Of a stretch of DNA of 64,000 nucleotides, positions 25,502 through 34,745 are shown piece by piece (within the stretch, counting starts at the first letter, position 1; each line of letters opens with the position of its first letter). Under the pieces are notes generated by a model. The model was not told where the DNA came from. It was given only the letters and a program-made list of their open reading frames with translations, and did not search any database. The translations under genes were made by a program, and so were the position numbers. This stretch comes from Streptomyces sp. H27-H1 (GTDB lineage Bacteria; Actinomycetota; Actinomycetes; Streptomycetales; Streptomycetaceae), in NCBI RefSeq assembly GCF_026627445.1, contig NZ_JAPNLJ010000007.1:119624-183623 (forward strand). The letters are read 5' to 3'.

Positions 25502-25571
25502 GTCAAATAGACGAGAAGTCGAAGCGATGGCTTCAGAAGTCCCTTGTCGCAGAACAGAAAGGGTGCGTGTC

Positions 25572-26762
25572 GTGACCACCGCCCAGCCTTTGGACAACCA
25601 GCCTTTGGACGTCCAGCCGACGCCCCTCGCCCTGCTGCTGCTCGGCCGCGAGGCCGACCCCAAGAGCGAGCGCGGGGTGGAGTGCCCCGGCGACCTGCCG
25701 TCGCCGTCGGACCCGGACCTCGTCGCGCGCGCCCGCGCCGCCAAGGAGAAGCTCGGGGACAAGGTCTTCATCCTGGGCCACCACTACCAGCGTGACGAGG
25801 TCATCGAGTTCGCCGACGTCACCGGTGACTCCTTCAAGCTCGCCAAGGACGCGGCCGCCAAGCCGGAGGCCGAGTACATCGTCTTCTGCGGCGTCCACTT
25901 CATGGCCGAGTCCGCCGACATCCTCACCTCGGACGACCAGAAGGTGGTCCTGCCGGACCTGGCCGCGGGCTGCTCGATGGCCGACATGGCCACCGCCGAG
26001 CAGGTCGCCGAGTGCTGGGACGTGCTGACCGAGGCCGGTGTCGCCGGAGCCACGGTGCCCGTCTCGTACATGAACTCCTCCGCCGACATCAAGGCCTTCA
26101 CCGGCAAGCACGGCGGCACGATCTGCACGTCGTCCAACGCCAAGAAGGCCCTGGAGTGGGCGTTCGAACAGGGCGAGAAGGTGCTCTTCCTCCCGGACCA
26201 GCACCTGGGCCGCAACACCGCCGTCCGCGACATGGGCATGTCCCTCGACGACTGCGTGCTCTACAACCCGCACAAGCCGAACGGCGGCCTGACCGCCGAG
26301 CAGCTGCGGAACGCCAAGATGATCCTGTGGCGCGGCCACTGCTCCGTGCACGGCCGTTTCTCGGTCGACTCGGTCAACGACGTGCGTGCCCGCATCCCCG
26401 GCGTGAACGTCCTGGTCCACCCCGAGTGCAAGCACGAGGTCGTGGCGGCCGCGGACTACGTCGGCTCCACCGAGTACATCATCAAGGCGCTGGAGGCGGC
26501 CCCGGCCGGCTCCAAGTGGGCCATCGGCACCGAGCTGAACCTCGTGCAGCGCCTGGCGAACCGTTTCGCCCCTGAGGACAAGGAGGTCGTCTTCCTCGAC
26601 AAGACGGTCTGCTTCTGCTCGACGATGAACCGCATCGACCTCCCCCACCTGGTGTGGACCCTGGAGTCCCTGGCCGAGGGCAACCTCGTCAACCAGATCC
26701 AGGTCGACAAGGAGACCGAGAGCTTCGCGAAGCTCGCCCTGGAGCGGATGCTCGCGCTGTAG
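25572..26762 (+). CDS. nadA: Quinolinate synthase
   Basis: Condenses iminoaspartate with dihydroxyacetone phosphate to quinolinate for NAD synthesis, using a 4Fe-4S cluster. The protein has 396 residues. Motifs are ILGHHYQRDEV near the start, cluster Cys in VFCGVHFMAE, HPECKHEV and VCFCSTMNR, and GTELNLVQRL. The GTG at 25572 (VTTAQPLDN) is chosen because it is about 10 nt after AAAGGG and matches the usual family length. An upstream in-frame ATG at 25527 is possible. nadB and nadC are not in the window. Confidence 0.94.
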   Translation: MTTAQPLDNQPLDVQPTPLALLLLGREADPKSERGVECPGDLPSPSDPDLVARARAAKEKLGDKVFILGHHYQRDEVIEFADVTGDSFKLAKDAAAKPEAEYIVFCGVHFMAESADILTSDDQKVVLPDLAAGCSMADMATAEQVAECWDVLTEAGVAGATVPVSYMNSSADIKAFTGKHGGTICTSSNAKKALEWAFEQGEKVLFLPDQHLGRNTAVRDMGMSLDDCVLYNPHKPNGGLTAEQLRNAKMILWRGHCSVHGRFSVDSVNDVRARIPGVNVLVHPECKHEVVAAADYVGSTEYIIKALEAAPAGSKWAIGTELNLVQRLANRFAPEDKEVVFLDKTVCFCSTMNRIDLPHLVWTLESLAEGNLVNQIQVDKETESFAKLALERMLAL

Positions 26763-26783
26763 CCGCTTCCGTACGAAAAACGA

Positions 26784-26821
26784 CCGAAGGGCCGCCCCTC
26801 CTTCGAGGGGCGGCCCTTCGG
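26784..26821. terminator. Bidirectional terminator
   Basis: A 16-bp perfect stem (ccgaagggccgcccct and complement) with a ccttcg loop lies between nadA (+) and the RND gene (-). Confidence 0.75.
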
Positions 26822-26843
26822 CTTGTACGGGTTCCCCCGCGCG

Positions 26844-29800
26844 TCAGACCTTGACCGGGCTCTCCTCCTCCGAGGAGGCGGCCGGGGCCGGGACCACGCT
26901 CAGGCGTGCCGTCTTCTTCGCGCTGCGGCGCTCCTTGCGGAGCTCCAGCATCGTGTAGAGGGTCGGCACCAGGAGCAGGGTCAGCAGGGTGGAGCTGATC
27001 AGGCCGCCGATGACGACCACCGCGAGCGGCTGCGAGATGAAGCCGCCCTCGCCGGTGACGCCCAGCGCCATCGGGAGCAGCGCGAAGATCGTCGCCAGTG
27101 CCGTCATCAGGATCGGGCGCAGCCGGTGGCGGCCACCCTCGACGACCGCCTCGATCACGCCGTAGCCCTGGGCCCGGTACTGGTTGACCAGGTCGATCAG
27201 GACGATGGCGTTGGTCACGACGATGCCGATGAGCATCAGCATGCCGATCAGTGCCGGAACGCCGAGCGGCGTGCCGGTGACCAGGAGCAGGCCGAGCGCG
27301 CCGGTCGCCGCGAAGGGGATGGAGACCAGCAGGATCAGCGGCTGGAGCAGCGAGCGGAACGTAGCGACCAGCAGCATGAACACGAGGGCGATGGCCGCGA
27401 GCATGGCCAGGCCCAGCGAGGCGAAGGCCTCGCTCTGGTCCTGTCCGACGCCGCCGATGGTGGCCGTGGCGCCCGCGGGCAGGTCCAGGGCCTTGATCTT
27501 CGACTGCAGGGTGGAGCTGACGGCTCCGGTGTTGTCGCCGACCGGCTTGGCGCTGATGGTCGCGGCGCGGGCGCCGTCGATCCGGGTCATCGCGACCGGG
27601 CCGGGGACCTCCTTCACCTCGGCGATGTCGCCGAGCCTGACCGGGCCGACGGGCAGCGCCCGCAGCTCGGCCAGGGTGGTGGCCGGCTGCGCGGACTTGA
27701 TGACGATGTCCCGCTCGGTGTCGTCCAGTACGGCCCTGCCCGCCGGGTTGCCCCGTACGGCCTGCCCGACGATGGCGCCGAGCGCGGCCTGGTTCAGGCC
27801 GAACTCCGCCGCCTTGGGGGTGGCGGTGACCGAGATCCGGGGCACGGACTGGGACAGGTCGCTCTGGACGTCGGTGACGTCCTCGATCTTCGCCACCTCG
27901 GCGCGCACCTGCTCGGCGGCCCGGGCGAGGACCGCCCCGTCTCCGGCCTTCACGACGACGCTGAGGTTCTGGCTGCCGAAGCCGTCGCCGGCCGCGATGG
28001 TGGTGTCGCCGATGCCGTCGATCCCCTTCAAGGCGGTCTCGATGTGCTTCTTCGCGGCCTCGGTGTCCTCGGAGCTCTCCAGCGTGACCTGGTACGAGGC
28101 CTGGTTGGAGCCCGTACCGCCGCCGAAGGCGGCCAGGAAGCCCGACGAGCCGACGGTGACCTGGTAGTCCTTGACCCCGTCGGTCCCGGACAGGACCTTC
28201 TCCACCTTGCGGCTCGCCTCGTCGGCGGCCGCGAGCGAGGTGCCGGGCGGCAACTGCTGCTTGATGCTGAGGACTTCCTGCTCGCCCTGGTCGAAGAAGT
28301 TCGTCTTGAGCAGCGGGGCCATGCCCAGCGTCGCGACGAGCACCACGACGGCCACGGCCAGGGTGGCGAGCCGGCGGCGGGTGACCAGGTCCAGCGCCCG
28401 TACGTAGAACTGCTGGAGCTTGCTGCGGGACTCCTTCTCCTCGGCTTCGCGGCGCGCCTTCCCGGCGCTCGCCGCGTCGCCCTCGCTCACGCCCTCGGGG
28501 GCGCGCAGGAACCAGTAGGAGAGCACCGGTACGACCGTCAGGGAGACGATCAGCGAGGCCAGCAGGGCCGCGGTGACGGTGATCGAGAACGGGCCGAAGA
28601 ACTGGCCGACCATGCCGCCGACGAAGGCGATCGGCAGGAACACGGCGACGGTGGTGAGCGTGGAGGAAGTGACCGCCCCCGCCACCTCCTTGACCGCGGT
28701 GATGATCGCGCTCTGGCGCTCCTCGCCGTAGCCGAGGTGGCGCTTGATGTTCTCCAGGACCACGATCGAGTCGTCGACGACCCGGCCGATGGCGATGGTG
28801 AGCGCGCCCAGCGTCAGCATGTTGAGGGAGAGGTCGCGGGTCCACAGCACGATCAGCGCGAGGACGACGGACAGCGGGATGGAGACCGCGGTGACCAGCG
28901 TCGAGCGCAGCGAGCCGAGGAAGACCAGGATCACGATGACCGCGAAGACCAGGCCGAGCAGACCCTCGGTGGTCAGGCCCGAGATGGACTTGGCGACAGC
29001 CGGGCCCTGGTCGCTGACCACGGTCAGGTCGGCGCCGGAGCCGAGGGTGGAACGGAGCTCGGGCAGCTTGTCCTCGACCGCGTCCGAGATGGCGACGGCG
29101 CTGCCGTCCTTGTCCATGGTGAGGACGAGGGCGAGGCTGGGCTTGCCGTTGGTGCGGGTGAGGGAGACGGCCTTGGCCGGCTCCTGCTTCACGCTCGCCA
29201 CGTCGCCGAGGCGGACGGCGGGCTTGCCCGGTCCGGCGGTGAGGCGCAGGTCCTCCAGCTGGGCGAGCGAGGTGTAGCCCGAACCGACGCGCACGGTGCG
29301 GTTCTTGCCCGCCTCGTCGAAGGAGCCCGCGGGGACGGTGGCGCCGCCCGCCTGGAGGCCCTGGGCCAGGGCGGCGCCGTCGAGGCCGGCGCCGGCAAGC
29401 TCGGCGTCGTCGGGGGTGACGGTGACCTGGAGGTCCTGGACCCCGTCGACGGTGACCTGGCCGACGCCCGCGATGTCCTCCAGGGCGGGGACCACCGACT
29501 TGTTCAGCTGGTCGGCCAGCGCCTGCTGGTCCTTGTCGGAGGTCACGGCGAGGACCACGGTCGGGATGTCGTCGGTGGAACCGGCGATCACCTGCGGGTC
29601 CACCTCGGCGGGCAGCCGTACGCGGGCCCGGTTGACGGCCTGCTGGACGTCGGCGACGAGCTGCTTGGTGCCCTCGTCGCCGTAGTCGAAGGTCGCCATG
29701 ATGAGGGCGTTGCCCTCGCTGGCGGTGGAGGTGATGCCGGTGATGCCGTCGACGCCCTTGAGCATGGTTTCGATCGGTTCGACGACCTGCTTCTCCACCA

Positions 29801-29975
29801 CGTCGGGCGAGGCGCCCTGGTACGGCGCGAGCACGGACACCATCGGCAGGTCGATGGAGGGCAGCAGCTGCTGCTTGAGCTGCGGGATGGCAATGGCGCC
29901 GAAGAGGATCGCGACGAGCGACACGAGGCCGATCAGCGCCCTCTGGGCGAGGCTGAAGCGGGACAGCCGGAACAT
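26844..29975 (-). CDS. RND-family efflux transporter (AcrB/MMPL-superfamily)
   Basis: A 1043-residue inner-membrane proton-driven exporter of the HAE-RND (AcrB-like) type. It has 12 transmembrane helices in two halves, large external loops after helix 1 (PYQGASPDVVEKQVVEPIE) and helix 7, and helix 4 residues IGRVVDDSIVVLENIKRH carrying the paired Asp of the proton relay. Gram-positive bacteria lack the outer-membrane channel, so the substrate and route differ from AcrB. No membrane-fusion subunit is adjacent. It lies downstream of the NarL-type response regulator on the same strand, which may control it. Confidence 0.9.
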   Translation of the reverse strand: MFRLSRFSLAQRALIGLVSLVAILFGAIAIPQLKQQLLPSIDLPMVSVLAPYQGASPDVVEKQVVEPIETMLKGVDGITGITSTASEGNALIMATFDYGDEGTKQLVADVQQAVNRARVRLPAEVDPQVIAGSTDDIPTVVLAVTSDKDQQALADQLNKSVVPALEDIAGVGQVTVDGVQDLQVTVTPDDAELAGAGLDGAALAQGLQAGGATVPAGSFDEAGKNRTVRVGSGYTSLAQLEDLRLTAGPGKPAVRLGDVASVKQEPAKAVSLTRTNGKPSLALVLTMDKDGSAVAISDAVEDKLPELRSTLGSGADLTVVSDQGPAVAKSISGLTTEGLLGLVFAVIVILVFLGSLRSTLVTAVSIPLSVVLALIVLWTRDLSLNMLTLGALTIAIGRVVDDSIVVLENIKRHLGYGEERQSAIITAVKEVAGAVTSSTLTTVAVFLPIAFVGGMVGQFFGPFSITVTAALLASLIVSLTVVPVLSYWFLRAPEGVSEGDAASAGKARREAEEKESRSKLQQFYVRALDLVTRRRLATLAVAVVVLVATLGMAPLLKTNFFDQGEQEVLSIKQQLPPGTSLAAADEASRKVEKVLSGTDGVKDYQVTVGSSGFLAAFGGGTGSNQASYQVTLESSEDTEAAKKHIETALKGIDGIGDTTIAAGDGFGSQNLSVVVKAGDGAVLARAAEQVRAEVAKIEDVTDVQSDLSQSVPRISVTATPKAAEFGLNQAALGAIVGQAVRGNPAGRAVLDDTERDIVIKSAQPATTLAELRALPVGPVRLGDIAEVKEVPGPVAMTRIDGARAATISAKPVGDNTGAVSSTLQSKIKALDLPAGATATIGGVGQDQSEAFASLGLAMLAAIALVFMLLVATFRSLLQPLILLVSIPFAATGALGLLLVTGTPLGVPALIGMLMLIGIVVTNAIVLIDLVNQYRAQGYGVIEAVVEGGRHRLRPILMTALATIFALLPMALGVTGEGGFISQPLAVVVIGGLISSTLLTLLLVPTLYTMLELRKERRSAKKTARLSVVPAPAASSEEESPVKV

Positions 29976-30143
29976 GGGTATGGGGATCTCTCTGCAGTGA
30001 CGTGGTGACGTCTACGAGACATGACGGAGCCGTGCCGTCGGGCACGCGCGAGGGCCCCTCAGCCTCTCGTGCGCGCGGGCACGCCGACGTCGGCCCCAGG
30101 TCCCGTCCTTATCCGGGGCATACCGCGTCCGCAGTAGACCGGA

Positions 30144-30860
30144 CTACTCCGCCCTGGGCCGGACTAGTCCCGATTCGTACGCGATGACCACCAATTGGGC
30201 CCGGTCGCGGGCGCCCAGCTTGGACATGGCCCGGTTCACGTGCGTCTTGACGGTGAGCGGGCTGACTTCCAGCCGGCGGGCGATCCCGTCGTTGGACAGG
30301 CCCGCCGCCACGAGTACGAGGACCTCGCGCTCGCGCCCGGTCAGCGCGGCGAGGCGCTGCGCGTGGGCCGCGCCCGTGGCGGGGGTGGTCCCGGCGCCGC
30401 CGCCCTGCGCGAGGAAGGTGGCGATGAGTCCCTTGGTGGCGGCCGGGGAGAGCAGCGCGTCGCCCGCGGCCGCGACGCGGATGGCGTTGAGCAGCTCCTC
30501 GGGTTCGGCGCCCTTTCCGAGGAACCCGGAGGCGCCCGCCCGCAGGGCCGCCGCCACGTACTCGTCGACCTCGAAGGTCGTCAGCATCACCACGCGCACG
30601 TCGGCCAGTTCGGGGTCGGCGGTGATCAGCCGGGTGGCGGCGAGGCCGTCGGTGCCGGGCATCCGGATGTCCATGAGCACGACGTCGGGCCGGGTCGTAC
30701 GGGCCAGCTCGAAGGCCTGCGCCCCGTCGGAGGCCTCCCCGATCACCCGCATGTCGGGCTCGGAGTCGACGAGCACCTTGAACGCGCTGCGCAGCAGGGC
30801 CTGGTCGTCGGCGAGGAGCACCCGGATGGGCGTCGGGACCGGGCTAGGGGTGTCTTCCAC
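30144..30860 (-). CDS. NarL/LuxR-family response regulator without adjacent kinase
   Basis: A 238-residue two-domain regulator. The receiver (about 10-130) has Asp64 in VVLMDIRMPG, acidic residues LADDQ near the start, and conserved Thr and Lys (VVMLTTFE, GFLGKG). The LuxR-type helix-turn-helix (about 170-230) has LTGREREVLVLVAAGLSNDGIA. TAGGGT ends 6 nt before its GTG and no Shine-Dalgarno is visible, so it is probably leaderless. No kinase gene adjoins. The nearest HisKA_3 kinase is at 41115-42335, itself without a regulator. It probably controls the RND gene downstream. Confidence 0.9.
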   Translation of the reverse strand: MEDTPSPVPTPIRVLLADDQALLRSAFKVLVDSEPDMRVIGEASDGAQAFELARTTRPDVVLMDIRMPGTDGLAATRLITADPELADVRVVMLTTFEVDEYVAAALRAGASGFLGKGAEPEELLNAIRVAAAGDALLSPAATKGLIATFLAQGGGAGTTPATGAAHAQRLAALTGREREVLVLVAAGLSNDGIARRLEVSPLTVKTHVNRAMSKLGARDRAQLVVIAYESGLVRPRAE

Positions 30861-30984
30861 GCCCTGACCCTACGTCGTCCCGCGCGGGGCGGGGCGGGGC
30901 GGCCGGGCAGGGCGGCGCCGGGGGGGGGCGCACGCGGCCCGGCGCCGGGCCGTCCTGCGCGGCCCGGCCCGGCGCCGGATCCCA

Positions 30985-31806
30985 CTAGCCCAGGGCCAGT
31001 ACCACCAGAGCCGTCGTCGCCGAAACCTCGGCCAGGGCTCCGAACACGTCGCCCGTGACCCCGTCGAAGCGGCGTACGCAACGGCGGAGCAGGGCCTCCT
31101 CCGCCAGCAGGGCGACCAGGACCGCCGCCGCGTGCTGCGCGGCCGCCGGCAGCCCCAGCGGCAGCGCGGCGGCCGCCGTCAGCGCCACCGTGAGCACACC
31201 GATCGCGACGGCCGCGCCGCGCGGGACGACTCCGGCGACCGCCGCGCCCAGTCCGCCGGGGCGGGCCGGCGGGACCCCGTCGCGGGAGGCCAGGGTCATG
31301 GCGAGGCGGGCGGTGACGGCGGCGACCACCGCGGCCAGGGCGCCCCGGATCCAGCTGTCGGCGTACACCTCGGCCAGTGCGGCGACCTGGACGAGCAGCA
31401 CGAACACCAGCGCCACCACCCCGAAGGGGCCGATGTCGGACTGCTTCATGATGCGCAGCGCGGCGTCGGCCGGTTTGGCGCTGCCCAGTCCGTCCACCGT
31501 GTCGGCGAGGCCGTCCAGGTGCAGGGCGCGGGTCAGGGCCACCGGTACGGCGACGGTGACGGCCGCGGCGAGCAACGGGCTTGTGCCGCACAGCAGCAGG
31601 AGCACCCCGGGCACGGTCGCGAGGAGCCCCACGACGAGCCCGGCGAGCGGGGCGCAGGCCATGCCGGTGCGGGCTGCGGGGCGGTCCCACCGGGTGATGC
31701 GCGCGGGCAGCACGGTGAGCGTGCCGAAGGCGAAGCGCACCCCGTCGAGCAGCGAGGCCCGATCCTGGGGCGGTGTCAGGGGCGGGCCGTCGTACGAATC
31801 TGTCAT
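30985..31806 (-). CDS. cobS: Adenosylcobinamide-GDP ribazoletransferase (cobalamin synthase)
   Basis: The last nucleotide-loop step of cobalamin synthesis, joining AdoCbi-GDP to alpha-ribazole in the membrane. The protein has 273 residues with about six to seven helices. Signatures are GVRFAFGTLTVLPAR at the N-terminus, RALHLDGLADTVDGLG (acidic metal-binding motif, about 95-110) and KQSDIGPFGV. TAGCGT lies 8 nt before the ATG, consistent with a leaderless mRNA. cobU and cobT are encoded 4-7 kb away on the other strand. Confidence 0.93.
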   Translation of the reverse strand: MTDSYDGPPLTPPQDRASLLDGVRFAFGTLTVLPARITRWDRPAARTGMACAPLAGLVVGLLATVPGVLLLLCGTSPLLAAAVTVAVPVALTRALHLDGLADTVDGLGSAKPADAALRIMKQSDIGPFGVVALVFVLLVQVAALAEVYADSWIRGALAAVVAAVTARLAMTLASRDGVPPARPGGLGAAVAGVVPRGAAVAIGVLTVALTAAAALPLGLPAAAQHAAAVLVALLAEEALLRRCVRRFDGVTGDVFGALAEVSATTALVVLALG

Positions 31807-31876
31807 CGGCGCGAACGCTACCCGCTCGATGGGACCGGTAAGTTACCCAATACACCCCAAACCGGGAGGTGGTGGC

Positions 31877-32644
31877 GTGGGTCACTGGTGGTATCGCAAC
31901 ATCGTCGAGCCGGGGAAGCTCCCACTGCTCCTCGCGCTGGTCTCTTTCGTCCTGTCCTTCCTGGTCACCCGGGTGATCACGCGGACGATCCGGGCGGGAC
32001 GGGGCCCCTTCAAGAACGTCACCCCGGGCGGTCTGCACGTCCACCACGTCGTCCCCGGTGTGATCCTCGTGATCATCGGCGGCTTCGGCGCGGTCGGCAG
32101 CAGCCGGCACAGCTTCGGGGCCGGGCTGTCCGCCGTGATCTTCGGGCTGGGCGCGGGGCTGGTGCTGGACGAGTTCGCGCTGATCCTGCACCTGGACGAC
32201 GTCTACTGGAGCGAGCAGGGCCGCAAGAGCGTGGAGATCGTGGTGCTGACGGCGGCGATCGTTGCGCTCGTGCTGGGCGGCTTCCTGCCGTTCGGAGTCA
32301 ACGACCTCACCGAAGACGAGAGGCACAGCCGCGGACTGGTCGCCATGAACACGGCTACCAACTTCTTCCTCGCCCTGATCGCCCTGTGGAAGGGCAAACC
32401 GCGCACCGCGTTCTTCGGCACGGTCATCCCCTTCGTCGCGCTGATCGGCGCGGTCCGGCTGGCCCGGCCCGGTTCCCCGTTCGCGAAGAAGTTCTACGCG
32501 AACCGTCCGAAGGCCCGCGCCAAGGCCGGTCTGCGCGCCTTCCACCACGACCGCCGGTGGGCCGCGCCGCGCCGCAAGATGGAGAACTTCATCGGCGGCA
32601 CCCCCGACCCGGAGCGGCCCGCCCCCAAGAGCGAACCGCACTGA
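31877..32644 (+). CDS. Conserved integral membrane protein
   Basis: A 255-residue protein with about five transmembrane helices (about 10-30, 55-75, 80-100, 125-150, 165-200). A His-rich loop, GGLHVHHVVPG (near residue 54), and acidic LDEFALILHLDDVYW (about 95-110) could form a metal site. The C-terminus is basic (FYANRPKARAKA) and then unstructured. No family name is recognised. The GTG start has GGGAGG 9 nt upstream. It is divergent from cobS, 70 nt apart. Confidence 0.75.
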   Translation: MGHWWYRNIVEPGKLPLLLALVSFVLSFLVTRVITRTIRAGRGPFKNVTPGGLHVHHVVPGVILVIIGGFGAVGSSRHSFGAGLSAVIFGLGAGLVLDEFALILHLDDVYWSEQGRKSVEIVVLTAAIVALVLGGFLPFGVNDLTEDERHSRGLVAMNTATNFFLALIALWKGKPRTAFFGTVIPFVALIGAVRLARPGSPFAKKFYANRPKARAKAGLRAFHHDRRWAAPRRKMENFIGGTPDPERPAPKSEPH

Positions 32645-32675
32645 CGCGGCGGCCGGCCCAAAGGGACGGCACGAG

Positions 32676-32722
32676 GACCGGGCCACGGAGCCGGGTCACG
32701 GGACCGGGCCACGGGACCGGGC
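32676..32722. repeat. Imperfect 13-bp tandem repeat
   Basis: About four diverged copies of a ggaccgggccacg unit lie downstream of the membrane protein gene. Confidence 0.55.
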
Positions 32723-32751
32723 ACAGAAGACCGGCTCCGGCCCATAGGGAA

Positions 32752-32789
32752 GGGAAGGGCCCGCACCCCTGGGGCGGCGGGCCCTTCCC
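32752..32789. terminator. Bidirectional terminator
   Basis: A 13-bp perfect stem (gggaagggcccgc / gcgggcccttccc) lies between the membrane protein gene (+) and pspAA (-). Confidence 0.7.
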
Positions 32790-32816
32790 TCACCTCGTAC
32801 GGCCGACGGCCGGGCC

Positions 32817-33095
32817 TCAGCCCGGGATCAGCCCGTCGTCGCGGAGCATCGCCCTGACCTCGTCCAGTGAGGCCTCGGGGGCGGGCAGGATCAGCTCGGA
32901 CGGCTCCAGTGCCTCGTCGGGCAGCGGCTCGCCGAGCCGTCGTACGGAGTCGAGCAGCTCGCCCAGCGTGCGCCGGAAGCCCTCCTCGTCACCGCTCTCC
33001 ATCTTCGCGAGCAGTTCGTCGTCCAGCTTGTTGAGCTCAGTGAAGTGGCTGTCCGCCAGCTCCACCTGACCTTCCCCCATGATGCGGACAATCAT
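32817..33095 (-). CDS. pspAA: PspA-associated protein PspAA
   Basis: A 92-residue acidic protein. The start MIVRIMGEGQVELADSHF and the C-terminal ASLDEVRAMLRDDGLIPG match the PspAA family that follows pspA in actinobacteria and archaea. It is 13 nt downstream of pspA, so it is probably co-transcribed. It likely modulates the PspA membrane-stress response. Confidence 0.85.
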   Translation of the reverse strand: MIVRIMGEGQVELADSHFTELNKLDDELLAKMESGDEEGFRRTLGELLDSVRRLGEPLPDEALEPSELILPAPEASLDEVRAMLRDDGLIPG

Positions 33096-33108
33096 GACGG
33101 GCCCCGTC

Positions 33109-33903
33109 CTACTGCTTGTCGAACCGCGGCTGGGTCTGGGACTGCTGGCCGGTGCCCGGGGCGCCGCCCTCGATGGACTGCTGCTGGGCGGACGGGCCGC
33201 CCGCCAGCTCCGCCTTCATGCGCTGGAGCTCCAGCTCCACGTCGCTCCCACCGGAGAGGCGGTCGAGCTCTGCCTGGATGTCGTCCTTGGAGCCGAGGCC
33301 GCTCCGGTCGTCGAGCGCGCCGGAGGCCAGCAGCTCGTCGATCGCGCCGGCCCGGGCCTGGAGCTGCGCCGTCTTGTCCTCGGCCCGCTGGATGGCGAGG
33401 CCGACGTCGCTCATCTCCTCTGAGATGCCGGAGAAGGACTCGGCGATCCGCGTCTGCGCCTGGGCGGCCGTGTACGTGGCCTTGATGGTCTCCTTCTTGG
33501 TACGGAAGGCGTCCACCTTGGCCTGCAGCCGCTGGGCGGCGAGGGTCAGCTTCTCCTCCTCGCCCTGGAGGGTCTGGTGCTGCACCTCCAGGTCGCTGAC
33601 CTGCTGCTGCAGCGAGGCGCGGCGGGACAGGGCCTCACGGGCCAGGTCCTCGCGGCCCAGGGCGAGGGCCTTGCGGCCCTGGTCCTCGAGCTTGCTGGAC
33701 TGGCCCTGGAGCTGGTTGAGCTGCAGCTCGAGCCGCTTGCGGGAGGTCGCGACGTCGGCGACGCCGCGACGCACCTTCTGAAGCAGCTCCAGCTGCTTCT
33801 GGTACGAGTAGTCGAGGGTTTCGCGCGGGTCCTCGGCCCGGTCCAGGGCCTTGTTCGCCTTCGCGCGGAAGATCATCCCCATACGCTTCATGACACCGCT
33901 CAT
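33109..33903 (-). CDS. pspA: PspA/IM30-family membrane-stress protein
   Basis: A 264-residue ESCRT-III-like protein that coats and stabilises damaged membrane. Almost the whole chain is helical coiled coil: the amphipathic N-terminus MKRMGMIFRAKANKALDRAEDP, the long KQLELLQKVRRGVADV hairpin and a Gln-rich tail (about 235-264). The ATG at 33901-33903 is used; the next Met four codons on is possible. It forms an operon with pspAA. No pspB/C homologue is nearby, as is usual in Streptomyces. Confidence 0.92.
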   Translation of the reverse strand: MSGVMKRMGMIFRAKANKALDRAEDPRETLDYSYQKQLELLQKVRRGVADVATSRKRLELQLNQLQGQSSKLEDQGRKALALGREDLAREALSRRASLQQQVSDLEVQHQTLQGEEEKLTLAAQRLQAKVDAFRTKKETIKATYTAAQAQTRIAESFSGISEEMSDVGLAIQRAEDKTAQLQARAGAIDELLASGALDDRSGLGSKDDIQAELDRLSGGSDVELELQRMKAELAGGPSAQQQSIEGGAPGTGQQSQTQPRFDKQ

Positions 33904-34145
33904 GGGCTTCGCGCGCCCCCTTCTAGACGGACTTCGCTCCAGGTCACCAACAAGACCCACAGTACGGGCCCTGCCTCTATTACCGCACTGTTCGGGCGGG
34001 GATGCGCTCCTCCTCCAGGACGACTGATCAGCCGTCGTGTCAGGCGTAAGGAGTAGGTGCTCCCCTCAGGGAAGACGCCCGCCGTTGCCGGATCGTTCCC
34101 CGACGGGATGGGGGCCGTGCCCACAACCACGTACCCTTGGGTTTT

Positions 34146-34745
34146 GTGTTTGGTAGCCGATCCTCCAAGGAAGAGAAGGCCGCCGCCACCGACAAGGTGA
34201 GCGCCGACCTCTCGCAGTCCCGTGACCCTCAGGCCCCGAAGGGCCGCCCGACGCCGAAGCGTGCTGTGGCCCAGTCGCAGCGCAAGGTAGTCGTGGCCTC
34301 GACCGGTAATCGCAAGGAGGATGCCAAGCGGGCTCGTGAGCGCCGCCGGGTCGAGATGACCAAGCAGCGCGAGGCTCTCGCCAATGGCGACGAACGTTAT
34401 CTGCCCAACCGCGACAAGGGTCCCGTACGCCGCTTCGTACGCGACTTCGTGGACTCCCGTTTCTCCGTCGCCGAGATGTTCCTGCCGCTGGCGGTGATCA
34501 TCCTGGTACTGAGCATGGTGCGGGTGCCGTCCATCCAGAACATCGCGCTCCTGCTGTGGCTCGGCGTGATCGCACTGATCCTCGTCGACTCCGTCGGCAT
34601 GTTCATCCGCCTGCGCAAGGCCCTGGCCCAGCGCTTCCCGGACGAGCCCAAGCGCGGCGCCGTCGCGTACGGCCTGATGCGCACCCTCCAGATGCGCCGG
34701 CTGCGTCTGCCCAAGCCGCAGGTCAAGCGCGGGGAACGGCCCTGA
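34146..34745 (+). CDS. DUF3043 membrane protein
   Basis: A 199-residue protein with a Lys/Ala/Glu-rich cytosolic N-terminus (about 1-80), a conserved RYLPNRDKGPVRRFVRDFVDSR segment, two transmembrane helices (about 110-155) and a basic C-terminus. This layout is that of DUF3043, a near-universal actinobacterial protein of unknown role. The GTG at 34146 is preferred: TACCCT ends 8 nt before it and there is no Shine-Dalgarno. The stop codon overlaps the next gene's putative CTG start (CTGA). Confidence 0.82.
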   Translation: MFGSRSSKEEKAAATDKVSADLSQSRDPQAPKGRPTPKRAVAQSQRKVVVASTGNRKEDAKRARERRRVEMTKQREALANGDERYLPNRDKGPVRRFVRDFVDSRFSVAEMFLPLAVIILVLSMVRVPSIQNIALLLWLGVIALILVDSVGMFIRLRKALAQRFPDEPKRGAVAYGLMRTLQMRRLRLPKPQVKRGERP